From contig CATNEN010000003.1 in assembly GCA_950097015.1 (NCBI GenBank), forward strand, positions 744,001 to 808,000: a stretch of 64,000 nt of DNA. The letters are read 5' to 3'. Under the pieces are notes generated by a model. It made no database searches, was not told where the DNA came from, and worked only from the letters and a program-made list of their open reading frames with translations. The stretch is from Macrostomum hystrix. Its lineage: Eukaryota; Platyhelminthes; Macrostomidae. This document shows positions 24,086 to 34,458 of the stretch, piece by piece. The position numbers were made by a program, and so were the translations under genes. Numbering within the stretch: position 1 is the first letter of the stretch; every line of letters begins with the position of its first letter.

Positions 24086-24503
24086 TGAATCGATTCGACG
24101 CTGTTTGCTCTGACTTCAAAGGTGCCACCTGTACGTGAACAAAACTTTATTTCCTTATACGTTTCATAAGTTATGAACTATATTTGGCGTCATAGCACCC
24201 ACTATACTCACTGGAACTTACACAAATAATAAAGCAGTTTGCCTACTATCCAATATTGTCTACTTGTCTGCTTTCATTGTTCCAATTCCATATCACTGTC
24301 AACTCTCTCAATATAGATAGACAGACGCAAAGTAAATTACGAGCCGTAGTTTAGACGAAAAGGTAGAATTTGGACAGTGTTGAATTGTCAGTGTGACAGT
24401 TTGCATCGTTTTTGGCTGAGACTGTGCACAATGTAACGCATGAGGCCAATGAGCATAACGCCAGAGAGAGATGCAGCAAGACCGTAATTTTAAGTTACAA
24501 GCC
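24086..24503. other. Intergenic spacer before the TAL gene
   Basis: AT-rich unique sequence between the 20 bp minisatellite and the TAL promoter region. I found no convincing first exon or signal peptide for the minus-strand giant gene here, although it must start in or beyond this interval. Confidence 0.5.
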
Positions 24504-24510
24504 TATTTAA
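24504..24510 (+). promoter_or_regulatory. Possible TATA-like element of the TAL gene
   Basis: TATTTAA lies about 112 bp before the TAL start codon. A TTTTAG just before AAGCAGAAAGG (near 24575-24580) could instead be a trans-splice acceptor. No further support. Confidence 0.25.
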
Positions 24511-24621
24511 GGTGCCCAGATAGAATACTAAAAACAAGACACGACTTAGTCTGCCAGTTCGCAGTCACTAAATCTTTTAGAAGCAGAAAGGCAGAGCGTT
24601 AAGTAGCTACAAAGACCCGCC

Positions 24622-25471
24622 ATGGAAGTGTTCAAAGAAGCCTGGTATTCCATCGATCTACAGGCCAAAGGATCAATTAGCGCAGAGGATTTGGAGAAGT
24701 ACATGCGCAAGAACAACTACGAGGACGCTTTTGTCCAGGTGAGAAACCAACAATCCTGAAAGCATGTTAATAAAATCGGTCATTCGGTTTGTGAGCTATC
24801 GCGCAGTAGGCAGAGGGTATTTGAAATGCCCCTATAAGTGTTTCCTTGGGTGGAAAGATTTCAACAATCCAGGAATGCTCCCAAGAAAAGTGTCGCTTTT
24901 CATTTTAGAAATGGATGAAAATCTTTGACCAGGATAACTCTGGCACCATTGAAATCGAGGAATACTGCGACGTGCTGGGCCTGAACTATAAAGAAGTGTG
25001 AGTGCATGAACTTATTAACTGAGCATCTCTCCGAGTTCCGTAAGCGTAAACAATGAGTTTTGCGATATCCATAATTTCAGCATGGCCGAAACGCGAAGTC
25101 GAGCGATGGCGGCCAGTATGCCCGAAGGTGTGGAGTACATCGCCGGCGACATGCCAGACGAGCGTCAGATTGACATCGCCAGGCTGTGCGTTGAAGCTAC
25201 CGAACGGCACCAAAGCATGAAGGTCTGTGGATGTAATTGTACAGGGGGTTCAGTGGAATTAGAAGAATCGCACATTGCCACAAGCCTCTATGATTTACAG
25301 GAAGTTCCCAAGTGGGTAAAACTTGAAGCCGACAAGCAGTTCGACAGAGTGTGGCACATCCTGGTTGTTCGCGGCCAGTTCTGGTGCTATTTCGGTTTCG
25401 AGCCGGGCAATTCCTACGTGTTCAGGTACAAGAGAAACGTCTTCATCACCTGGAAGACACCTAGGAATTAA
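24622..25471 (+). CDS. Tegumental allergen-like protein: EF-hands plus dynein light chain domain
   Basis: Four exons, 24622-24738, 24909-24997, 25081-25222 and 25301-25471, encode 172 residues. The first EF-hand (FKEAWYSIDLQAKGS) has a degenerate loop. The second is canonical (FDQDNSGTIEIEEYCDVLGL) and should bind calcium. The C-terminal half matches the dynein light chain LC8 fold (MPDERQIDIARLCVEATERH, FDRVWHILVVRGQFWCYFGF). This fusion is the hallmark of flatworm TAL proteins such as the schistosome 22.6 kDa tegumental antigens, which sit beneath the tegument or epidermis; their biochemical role is not well defined. The third intron (25223-25300, donor GTCTGT) is 78 nt and in frame, so a retained form would add 26 residues. 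It was removed because the spacing then fits the LC8 family better. Confidence 0.88.
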
Positions 25472-26515
25472 GATGTTTGTTGTTTCATGTTGTTGAAACA
25501 TGCTGTTTCTAGCATGGATAATGGTTGAATTATCCATGTCTCAATCTTTACATTTTCGAAAAAATACATGAAATTACGAGTACAATAATGTCTAGGACGT
25601 CTAGAAAAAATACGGTACAAACTGCCATGTTTTCAAAACTAAAATGACCCATTAGACCCATGCTTAAATGCTTATTCTGCTTTGAGTTATTTAAATATAA
25701 ATACAGACAGTAAATAGATCATCTAGGCTCTCTGCATCTTTGAGCTAATTGAGAGCTGGTGAAAGAGAAGCCATTATATTGCTGAACAAAAGGCAATGGA
25801 CGCCATGGGAAAGAAAAAGAGATGTGTCTTTCCTACGCCCCTTTCAGTCTCTCATTAGTTTTTTTCTTAATAGTAATTTTATTAGCTTCTGGACAATGGA
25901 ATGCCTAATAACTTGCTTAATAATAGTTTAGCCCAGTGGGGTCAGATATCTGAAAATGAATGAGGCATGTCAAATTATGCTTATATTGTTTTCATGTCTG
26001 CTAGGAATGCGCAGGAAGGTCGCATTTATTGTTTGTTTGCCGCCGACTAATTTATTTGAAGATTTGAAAAACAGCGCTTTCACTCTGCATTGTCTCTGGT
26101 CACTGCATGGTCTCTGGTCACGACCAGCTGTCCAACGTGTCGCCACACAGGGGGGGCTAAAAACGTTGGCCCAAAAACAGAATGAGGTGGGTTTAAATAT
26201 AAAATATGAAAAAAATCGTTTATATTAGTATGTCAACATCAATTAATTGGCTATTTTGCTTTCTATAATCTCAGAATAGGTTCATACGTAGATAATTTGA
26301 AAGATACAAAAAACAAATGAATTTCTTTTCAATATAGAATTTGGTTTCTCAAAGTAACATCGTGCGCGAATTTAAATCACGTTCAAACAAGAGAAATAAA
26401 ATAACAATCGAATACAATCAGGTCAAAACAACGAGAACTCGACTAAATCAACAAGACTGCTGAATCCCACGCTTTTTTAGCATGAAGTTTGGATTGAATC
26501 GCACTGCGGCCATAA
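25472..26515. other. Intergenic spacer, 3' side of TAL gene
   Basis: AT-rich DNA holding the presumed 3' UTR of the TAL gene and the convergent 3' end of the microprotein gene. Short open frames (25749-25931, 25956-26228) have no codon or splice support. Nothing else was recognised. Confidence 0.5.
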
Positions 26516-28155
26516 TCAGGCAAGCTTCTCATTGCTTCCGCCAGCTTGAAGCAGAGCTCGAGCTCTGGCACGCAGATCGTTCCGCTTGGCAAACACTAGA
26601 CTGCGCGATTCAATTAGTTCTGCCATCAATTTCAATAGCAAGCTGAAGTGCTTCATGCGCCATTTGCTGCGCTGCCTGCAGAGTTTGGTTTACAATTTAA
26701 ATAGTGGTTGGTGTTCTTACTACTGAAAGTAGTTCAATACGCTCTCACTGTAGAGCTTTAAATACGCAGATTTAATTTATAGCTCAGTTAAAGCATTAAA
26801 AGTGACCAGAAATGGCAGTTATACTCTTTTATGTAATCAACATGCTTTGTTTTTAAAGTACAATAACTAATAACTATGCCATGCTAATCTAATAAAGGTT
26901 ATTTAGAAATAAATCTGAGACTAGCTCAGATTTTAATTACTGGGGCTTATGACAAAGATTTCATTTATGCTTCTAATTAGGGTATATACGACCTAACAAT
27001 TAAATTATCAGTTAAAAACAAAAATGTATACAAATTAAATTCAAAAGCTTTTGAGTGTGATGAAAATTCTAAAGCAACACATCAGATAGCATTTTTTTAA
27101 AGAAAACTAACACAATGAAAATAACATAGAAGCTATTTAAATTTGGAGTATTAGAAGCATTTTAGCAAAGCAAAGTAGTGCAGCTCCTAAAAAGTAGAGT
27201 AAGGTGTAGGAAAAGCTAAATAAAAACAAATAGTTATGTGTAATAATATTCAGCATAGGATATTACTAATTACTTAACAATTTATTTTAAAAAGTTTGAC
27301 AACAGTACTTAAGCTTGTAAATAGAAAAACCACATCAAAACTAATAAAATTGTGTACTGTGACATTTTGAATTTTAATTGATTCAGGGGTATGAAATGAG
27401 TAGCATATTTGAATTTTAAAAAGAAGTTAGACTTTAACTATATGAAATAGTGGTTATATAGCAAAGCTAGTAACAATTATTTTATATTCTATATAAGTTG
27501 AGAATACAGGCAAGTTAATTTTTAATTGAGTTATATTTTATAGACAATTTTTTATAAAAACAAGCAGACCAAAAAATAATTAATATTAAGCTTAACCCCA
27601 CAAATGATGTTAATACACTTTTGAATACAGGTACAATTTATGAAAACAAATCAGCAAGCTATAAAAGCACATTTGCTTATAAAGTATCTAAAATTTATTA
27701 TGTCAATCAAATATATTCAAAAGTTTAACCATCCATTTGAAAAAAAGACGGCAACAAAAGACAATAATGATTTAGTTTGTAACAAAATACTTACATAAAC
27801 TGCTCTGATGCCTTCTGATAAGTCTGCATCAGGTTATAGTGAAGGCTCTTAGCAAGCCTGCTTCTCTTTTGTAAAGTCTGAAATGAGAAGAGAAATGAGT
27901 CTGAATCTAGCAATTTTGTGTATGAACTAGTCTTTGTAATCTGACTTAATAATGTCACAACTACATCTATTTACCGACTAAGTAAAATTAGAAAGGATAT
28001 TATTATTTATAATAGCAAAAATGCTATTTATAATTTTTTAAATCGTCAGGATTAGCGTGTGTCTTGTGGTCGTTTTATTTTTTACTGTTGTTAAGAAGTT
28101 ATAAAACATACATGTTTATTACCTTTGCTAATTTCACTTTAAACGACGTCTTCAT
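26516..28155 (-). CDS. 91-residue basic helical microprotein, three exons
   Basis: Exons 28123-28155, 27795-27877 and 26516-26675 (stop TGA at 26516) join in phase (33, 83 and 160 nt) with GTAAT and GTAAG donors and CAG acceptors. The product starts MKTSFKVKLAKTLQKRSRLA and continues through YNLMQTYQKASEQFMQRSKW and LLKLMAELIESRSLVFAKRN. It is very rich in Lys, Arg, Leu and Ala, with no signal peptide or membrane segment, and is predicted helical or coiled coil. I do not recognise the family. Each exon is too short to appear as an open frame of note, but GC rises locally over exon 3 and the splice signals are good. The introns are long and AT-rich (1.1 kb and 0.2 kb). Confidence 0.65.
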
Positions 28156-29740
28156 CGTGTGTGCTGTTTTTTCCTGTCAGATTATTTATCTGTTAGTATA
28201 TTTGAAGCTTTGAAAGACGAATATAGTTGACAAAGTTCAAAGCCGACAAAGGTGACAATAGTTTTTCTAGCAGTAGAATTATTAAAGCCGCGTACACTTT
28301 AGGGACGATTTCAATTTCGCTACGAATAGGCAAAAGTTTTGAATCCTAGTTTTCGTAAGTAAAAGCACAAAAGAATAAAGTCCTTGCAAAATTAAGATGT
28401 TTTTTTAGTACTTAAAGCTGTTGTTTGACGTTTTGTTTATCAAATTTAAACTAAAAACAACTTTGAAAAAAAAGAATTTGTTATATACAATTAGTTTAAC
28501 ATTTTAAAAGCCGTTGCAAATTTCTTTACGGAGCTTTCGAAATGAGTAGACATAAAAAATCGAAAGTAATTTTTAAACTCTTTCTTAGTCTTTCAATTGC
28601 TTTAGAACAGTTATCAAGTATATACTGCATTTAAGAAATCCCTTTAAGTCAATTTTACCCTAATATAAACGTCCTGCTTTATATTTAATTAATTGTTGTT
28701 TTGGGTGATAAGAAAGTTTAGCAGTAATAATAGAGGATCGATGTCGTATATTTCTAATTCTGTCAGGAATTCCAAAATTTCATGCATCAAACTTAAATGT
28801 TGTTGAGGTCCGATTTCACTGCAAGCGATTTTTTAGATTCAAGAATTAAAAACAATTTGAGTGCGATTACTTCGCAGTAGACCAGTATACATAGACGTAT
28901 TACATCGTCATCTACTTGTCTAAGTTCATCGAGCCTTAGATCAGATGCTGTGCATTTTTTCACTTTGCTAATATTCTAGGAGGTTATAAAGCCTCGTGGT
29001 TCATAGAGTCGAGCTTCGGTCGATACTAATCGAGGATCTGGAGTTTGGATTTCTGCCATTTTAAATTGCTGATTGTCTAGCTCTCAAAGATAAATATGCT
29101 TTTCAACGTTGCAGAAGCGGTATTAAGTTCTTGTAGATCTACTCAGGTAATATAAATACATGTACTGTGCAAATTTTACGGGGATGAACTAGGCTTTTTA
29201 TTGCTGTATTATATTGAGTTTTTAGTCTTTTTTTCCACAGCAGTACTAGTACATATATTCCAGAAGTACTGCATACGATTTTCCAGGAAATTTTGCCAAC
29301 GGTTGTAGCAGAGTAGCAGTTTATTTACCGTGGCAACTGCATGTACAGTCTTATAGCATTGTCATGAACTAAGCTTTCTTGTACTGTATAAGCTGTACTC
29401 ATGATCGTATACAACAAAAGCGGTACAGCTATTTTCTAGGAAATTTCACCTAATATTGTACGTGGCAGAGAAATTGATTGTTCTATGCAGCACAATTGAA
29501 GTACATGTAGCAAAGTCGCGGTACTATCATTGTCTTATGAAAGGCCTATTAATTTCTTGGAAATTTCACCCTCTGCACCTTATTGAAGTTTTTGGCATCT
29601 TCTCTATCCCTTTTCTGCCATATACCCTACTGAAATTCTACCCCCGTCTCACAGTTCTAACAATAATGGGTATAAATGTTGACTTTATATCTAATCCATG
29701 AACATAATTTTTGCAAGCTAGCAACTATTGTCCAGGGCAG
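28156..29740. other. Intergenic spacer, AT-rich
   Basis: About 1.6 kb between the divergently placed microprotein gene (minus) and the ankyrin gene (plus), presumably containing both promoters. The only sizeable open frame (29456-29701) has no splice or codon support. No repeat array was seen. Confidence 0.5.
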
Positions 29741-29743
29741 TAT

Positions 29744-29750
29744 TTATAAA
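29744..29750 (+). promoter_or_regulatory. Putative TATA box of the ankyrin-repeat gene
   Basis: The segment CAGTATTTATAAATGTCACC at 29738-29757 contains a good TATA-box match (TTATAAA) about 150 bp before the first donor at 29900. This fits a short, spliced 5' UTR exon. Confidence 0.5.
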
Positions 29751-29899
29751 TGTCACCCGTATACATCTGAGCGCCGCTCACAAGTCGCGCTAGACCAACC
29801 GTCTGAAAACCACGAGCTTACAGTATAGCCCTTGTCTTGGGTGCCAGTTACTATAAACAGCTCGTTCTCTTGGAACAGAAATTCAAGATTGTGAAACTG

Positions 29900-29972
29900 G
29901 TGAGTTCGCATGATGAGCAATAAAAAAAGAAATATAGCTGAATATCAATAGTTAACTTCTTCATAATTTCAG
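29900..29972 (+). other. Intron in the 5' UTR of the ankyrin gene
   Basis: GTGAG donor after GAAACTG and a TTTCAG acceptor, 73 nt, ending 14 nt before the start codon at 29987. Typical short flatworm-size intron. Confidence 0.7.
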
Positions 29973-29986
29973 ATTGCGGCTGCAAT

Positions 29987-32293
29987 ATGGCTCAAGCAGT
30001 CCAGACTGAACAGTCAGCAAAGCAGCTTTACTCAAGTTTGAAGCAGGCCATCGAGTCTGGAAACGAGGCTGAATTAGACCGAGAGACACAGAGCATTTAT
30101 CAACGCTTTAGCGAAGGCAGCGAGTCGTCTGCAAGGGACGTTTTGTTTATCGCCGCTTGCGACACGCAGGGAGGACTGCCCGCTCTTCGCGCTCTGACGG
30201 ACTGCATCGGCATTGATGTCTTCTTGCTGAGAGATCGCAGCGGAGACTCCGTGGTACACATGGTCGCTGAGCACCAGAGCTCAGAGTCGATGGAGTTCAT
30301 AAAAGATGCGATGCACGAGACGCACTGCTTCAAGTCGCCAAACAGAGACAGAAGGGGCGGCACGGTGACTCATTGTGCGGCCAGAAACCGACACGGCAAC
30401 TCGACTCTGCAGTGGCTTATTACCGAGCTCGGACCCGGATGCCTCACCGACACAGACGCAGACGGAAACACGCCCATTCACTTGGCTGCTCGGCACCAGA
30501 CTGTACAGTCGATGCAGCTCATAAAGCAGTTGATGGACGGAGTGCAGTGCTTCAGCGTGAAAGGATTCAAAAACAGAACGGCGCTACATTTTGCTGCTCT
30601 CAACAGGGAGAACTTGTCGGTGTTCCTGTGGCTGGTGGAAGAAATGGAAGCAGGCTGCGTGACTGAGATAGACGCCGACCAGTACACTCCTATGCACATC
30701 GCTGCCGAGCGTCTGACAGCCGAAGCGATGCAGGCCATCAAGGCGAAGACAAATGACGCAGAGTGCTTCAAGGTGCGGGGTTGCAATCGAATGACTGCGG
30801 CTCACTCAGCTGCAATGAACGAAGTCGACAGTTCGTCGCTCCAGTGGCTGATAAACGAGCTCGGACATCATGTTCTGATGGACACTGACGGCGATGGGAA
30901 CACCGTTGCTCATCTCGCGGCCGCCTTCCAGACGGCTGAGTCCATGCGATTCATCATGAAGCAAAGAGGAAGCGTCGATTGCTTCTTGACCAAGGGGATC
31001 AATCGGTCGACAGTGGCGCACTGTGCCGCAATGAACAAGTTCAACAGCTCGGCGCTGCATTGGATTGTGGAGGAGCTAGGACCAGAATGCCTTGCAGTAA
31101 AAGATCTTCTTGGCAACTCGGTTGTCCACAATGCCGCTGGCTCCCATAGTGCCGACACAATGAAGCTAATAAAATTGAAGACTAAAGACAACCACTTTCG
31201 AGAGTTTGGGGAGAATAGAATGACGCCGGTTCATTGCGCAGCATTCAATACAGCCGATGCATCCGCTCTGATGTGGCTCGTAAAGGAGCTTGGACCGGAT
31301 TGCCTCCGCGACAGGGACGCTGACGGTGACACAGTCATTCACGTAGCTGCCTTCCACCAGTCGGCAGATTGTATGCAGCTGATCAAGGATGTCATGGGCG
31401 ATCTAAAAAGTTTCAAGCAGAAAGGCCGATATGGAATGACAGTGGTGCACTGTGCGGTTCAGAACAGGACAGGAGATTCCTCGTTCTGTTGGCTGGTTAG
31501 CGAGCTCGGACCTGATTCTCTGAAGACAAGAGACAACGAAGGTAACACGCCCATTCACGATGCTGCGGAGTTCCAGACGGAAGAAACGCTGGAGTTCATC
31601 AAGGAAAAGATGAACGGCTCGGACTTCTTCCGACACAAAGGTAGAGACGAAATGACTGCGGTACATTGCGCCGCAATGAATAAGAAAAACAGCGGACCGT
31701 TCAAGTGGTTGGTAACCGAACTCGGAACTGCCTGCCTGATGGATAGAACCTCTGATGGCAGCACGCCACTTCATTTTGCCGCAGAGATTCAGGACGTGGA
31801 TGTTCTGCAGTTTATTAAAGAGAGCACTAACGGTATCGACTGCTTCAAAACGAAAGGCCGGATGGGACGAACCGTAGTGCACTCGGCTGCTCAAACGCAG
31901 CGAGTCAGTCATTTGCCTCTGGCTTGGCTGGTCAACGAACTTGGTCCCGAGTGCCTCCTTTACGCTGACGAAAGAGGCGACACAGTGATCCACACCGCGG
32001 CAGAATTCCAAACCAAGGAAACGCTGCAACTGATCAAGGAGAAGCTTCCCTCGGTCGACTACTTCAGGCGGCTGAGGGGCCGGAACGGAATGAACGCCGT
32101 GCACACCGCCGCGTTGAACAAAGTAAACCGGCAGACTCTTCGTTGGCTCATCAAGGAGCTAGGACAGGACTGCGTCAAGGATGTAAACTATCTTGGAAAT
32201 ACAGTCCTTGACCTGTGCAGGCTGTTCGAAAAACAGTTCAAACTGAACCGACGTCGCAAGACAGTCTTTGTGAAACTGGAGGAATCGCTTTGA
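29987..32293 (+). CDS. Ankyrin-repeat protein, 768 residues, nine dimeric repeats
   Basis: One uninterrupted coding exon. After an N-terminal helical region of about 75 residues, 18 ankyrin-type units follow, each marked by a V/P-x-H-x-A-A core (VTHCAARNR, PIHLAARHQ, ALHFAALNR and so on), plus a degenerate last unit (NTVLDLCRLFEKQ). The units alternate between two types. Type A reads DxDGNTPIH with QSMQLIK. Type B reads GRNxMTxVHCAAMN with FxWLVxELGPxCL. The real repeat is therefore a dimer of about 69 residues present nine times. There is no kinase, SOCS, death or membrane domain. Ankyrin arrays are protein-binding scaffolds; the partner is unknown. It is GC-richer than its flanks. Probably cytosolic. 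Lineage-specific or a distant member of a large family cannot be told by eye. Confidence 0.9.
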   Translation: MAQAVQTEQSAKQLYSSLKQAIESGNEAELDRETQSIYQRFSEGSESSARDVLFIAACDTQGGLPALRALTDCIGIDVFLLRDRSGDSVVHMVAEHQSSESMEFIKDAMHETHCFKSPNRDRRGGTVTHCAARNRHGNSTLQWLITELGPGCLTDTDADGNTPIHLAARHQTVQSMQLIKQLMDGVQCFSVKGFKNRTALHFAALNRENLSVFLWLVEEMEAGCVTEIDADQYTPMHIAAERLTAEAMQAIKAKTNDAECFKVRGCNRMTAAHSAAMNEVDSSSLQWLINELGHHVLMDTDGDGNTVAHLAAAFQTAESMRFIMKQRGSVDCFLTKGINRSTVAHCAAMNKFNSSALHWIVEELGPECLAVKDLLGNSVVHNAAGSHSADTMKLIKLKTKDNHFREFGENRMTPVHCAAFNTADASALMWLVKELGPDCLRDRDADGDTVIHVAAFHQSADCMQLIKDVMGDLKSFKQKGRYGMTVVHCAVQNRTGDSSFCWLVSELGPDSLKTRDNEGNTPIHDAAEFQTEETLEFIKEKMNGSDFFRHKGRDEMTAVHCAAMNKKNSGPFKWLVTELGTACLMDRTSDGSTPLHFAAEIQDVDVLQFIKESTNGIDCFKTKGRMGRTVVHSAAQTQRVSHLPLAWLVNELGPECLLYADERGDTVIHTAAEFQTKETLQLIKEKLPSVDYFRRLRGRNGMNAVHTAALNKVNRQTLRWLIKELGQDCVKDVNYLGNTVLDLCRLFEKQFKLNRRRKTVFVKLEESL

Positions 32294-32750
32294 AGTATCG
32301 AAGACTATAAGAATCGAAGTGAGCTGTCGTGAGAGTCAGCCAAATCCGACATACCTTAAATTAACCAATTTCATTCCTAGAACTCATACAGTATACAATA
32401 GCTTAAAGTTTTGAAAAATATTTTTCTGTAAAGTACAGAACACTAAGAGAATTACTATGAAACCACTTTTTGAAATACCAGAATGACCAGAAAACACCAT
32501 GAAATTATTGATTAGAACATGAGCAAGCATATATGCCACTACTTAATATTGTCACCGAACTATGTGTCGAAAAAACTTTTTTGCTTTCTATGTTTGTTAC
32601 TAGCTTTTTTGCTTCTCTTTTATTCTAAATTTAAATACAATTTTCAAAACCAAAAAAATATAATTTTTTAAAGCCTCATGGAAAGACACTTCACATTTAC
32701 GATAAAGGATCTTAAAAACTTTTTGAAAAGGCACTGCACCTCTCAGAATG
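32294..32750. other. 3' flank of the ankyrin gene
   Basis: AT-rich sequence, presumably 3' UTR, leading into the 30 bp minisatellite. No other feature recognised. Confidence 0.5.
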
Positions 32751-32751
32751 T

Positions 32752-33465
32752 TGGTTCGAAGACACAGGACCTATCAGACCATTGTGGGTAGACAGTGGAT
32801 CTATCAGACCATTGTGGGTAGACACTGGACCTATCAGACCATTGTGGGTAGACACTGGACCTATCAGACCGTTGTGGGTAGACACTGGACCTATCAGACC
32901 ATTGTGGATAGAGACTGGACCTATCAGACCATTGTGGGTAGACACTGGACCTATCAGACCATTGTGAGTAGACACTGGACCTATCAGACCATTGTGGGTA
33001 GACACTGGACCTATCAGACCATTGTGAGTAGACACTGGACCTATCAGACCATTGTGAGTAGACACTGGACCTATCAGACCATTGTGGGTAGACACTGGAC
33101 CTATCAGACCATTGTGAGTAGACACTGGACCTATCAGACCATTGTGAGTAGACACTGGACCTATCAGACCATTGTGAGTAGACACTGGACCTATCAGACC
33201 ATTGTGAGTAGACACTGGACCTATCAGACCATTGTGGGTAGACACTGGACCTATGAGACCATTGTGGGTAGACACTGGACCAATCAGACCATTGTGGGTA
33301 GAGACTGGACCTATCAGACCATTGTGGATAGAGACTGGACCTATCAGACCATTGTGAGTAGACACTGGACCTATCAGACCATTGTGGGTAGACACTGGAC
33401 CTATCAGACCATTGTGAGTAGACACTGACCTATCAGACCATTGTGAGTAGACACTGGGTTTCTCA
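32752..33465. repeat. 30 bp minisatellite, about 23 copies
   Basis: Unit GACACTGGACCTATCAGACC followed by ATTGTGGGTA, in exact 30 bp register with few substitutions (GGGTA/GAGTA variants). Because 30 is divisible by three, it gives open frames of 226 and 237 residues on both strands. These are repeat artefacts rather than genes. Confidence 0.95.
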
Positions 33466-34458
33466 GATCATTTGTTGTGAATACTGAACGGCAGAACTAA
33501 TTAGAAGTCTAAATGTGTAATAAATCAGCGAGACAATAACACAGGCGAGTAAACTTACTGCATAAAGCTTGAAGCGGAGTATTATCAGGCGTAACTATAA
33601 ATACAACAATAGGGAATCATTTATTAGAAACATTTTCAAAGCAAACTTTGGCGGCAGTCTCGATTGCAAAAGCTTCTTTAACTCAGACATTCGCAAATAA
33701 GAAGCAAAGAAAACAGCACTGGCACAATGCCACGAGTGAGTAACTAGGTTTTTTAATCGACTTGTTTTGGTTTGAAATTCAAGCAAAGAGTTAGTAAAAA
33801 TTAAATAATAAACAAGCTGTGGAACTCGCATTTGAGGAGACGGGTTGAAAAGTGGATAACTAACCAACAAAGAGATTATACTATGTATAAAAATAGTGTA
33901 AAAAGTAGAAATGAATAATAGATAGTACGAAAAAACTGATTCAATAACGATGTAATTGAATTCCGAATGCATAGCACAGTTGTACACAGTTAGAATGAGA
34001 AAGAATTTCAGCTGGTTGCAAATAGAATAACTATTTACATTATGAACTAGAATGCAAACGCTACTATTACTAGATTAGTAGTAATAACTAACAGCTGAGT
34101 AAAGGGTCTTTACAAAATAAATGAGATAAAAAATTATAAACTTAACTGCAAGACACTGACTAGTGCCATAGTAAATAGATTAACAAATAAAGATATTTTC
34201 ATATATACTAGAAGTATATAAATATAGTATTTGGCTTTCAATAAATATTGCACAAGGCATTGTAAAACATTGGTCAATAGTTGCCAAAAAATATAGATTT
34301 TTTAAATTAACATGCTTTGAAATTTGACTTTGAAGCGAGCTTTGAGCAAATGACTGTACAAGCTGGTATAAATAATAACTGTGCACTGCAGCGAATTGAA
34401 AGTGTGTGAAAAAAAGCTACACTTTGTCATCAATGAAACCCATTGTTTTCAGTTCAGG
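33466..34458. other. Spacer holding the 3' end of the E-protein gene
   Basis: AT-rich. A TTTATT near 33617 on the plus strand reads AATAAA on the minus strand and could be the E-protein polyadenylation signal. No coding exon was recognised; the 130-residue frame at 33595-33987 is low complexity in composition and unsupported. Confidence 0.4.

Noticed and set aside
30074-32104. Antisense frames inside the ankyrin gene
   Set aside because: Shadows of a strongly coding sense frame.
32712-33428. 237- and 226-codon frames
   Set aside because: Artefact of the 30 bp array on both strands.
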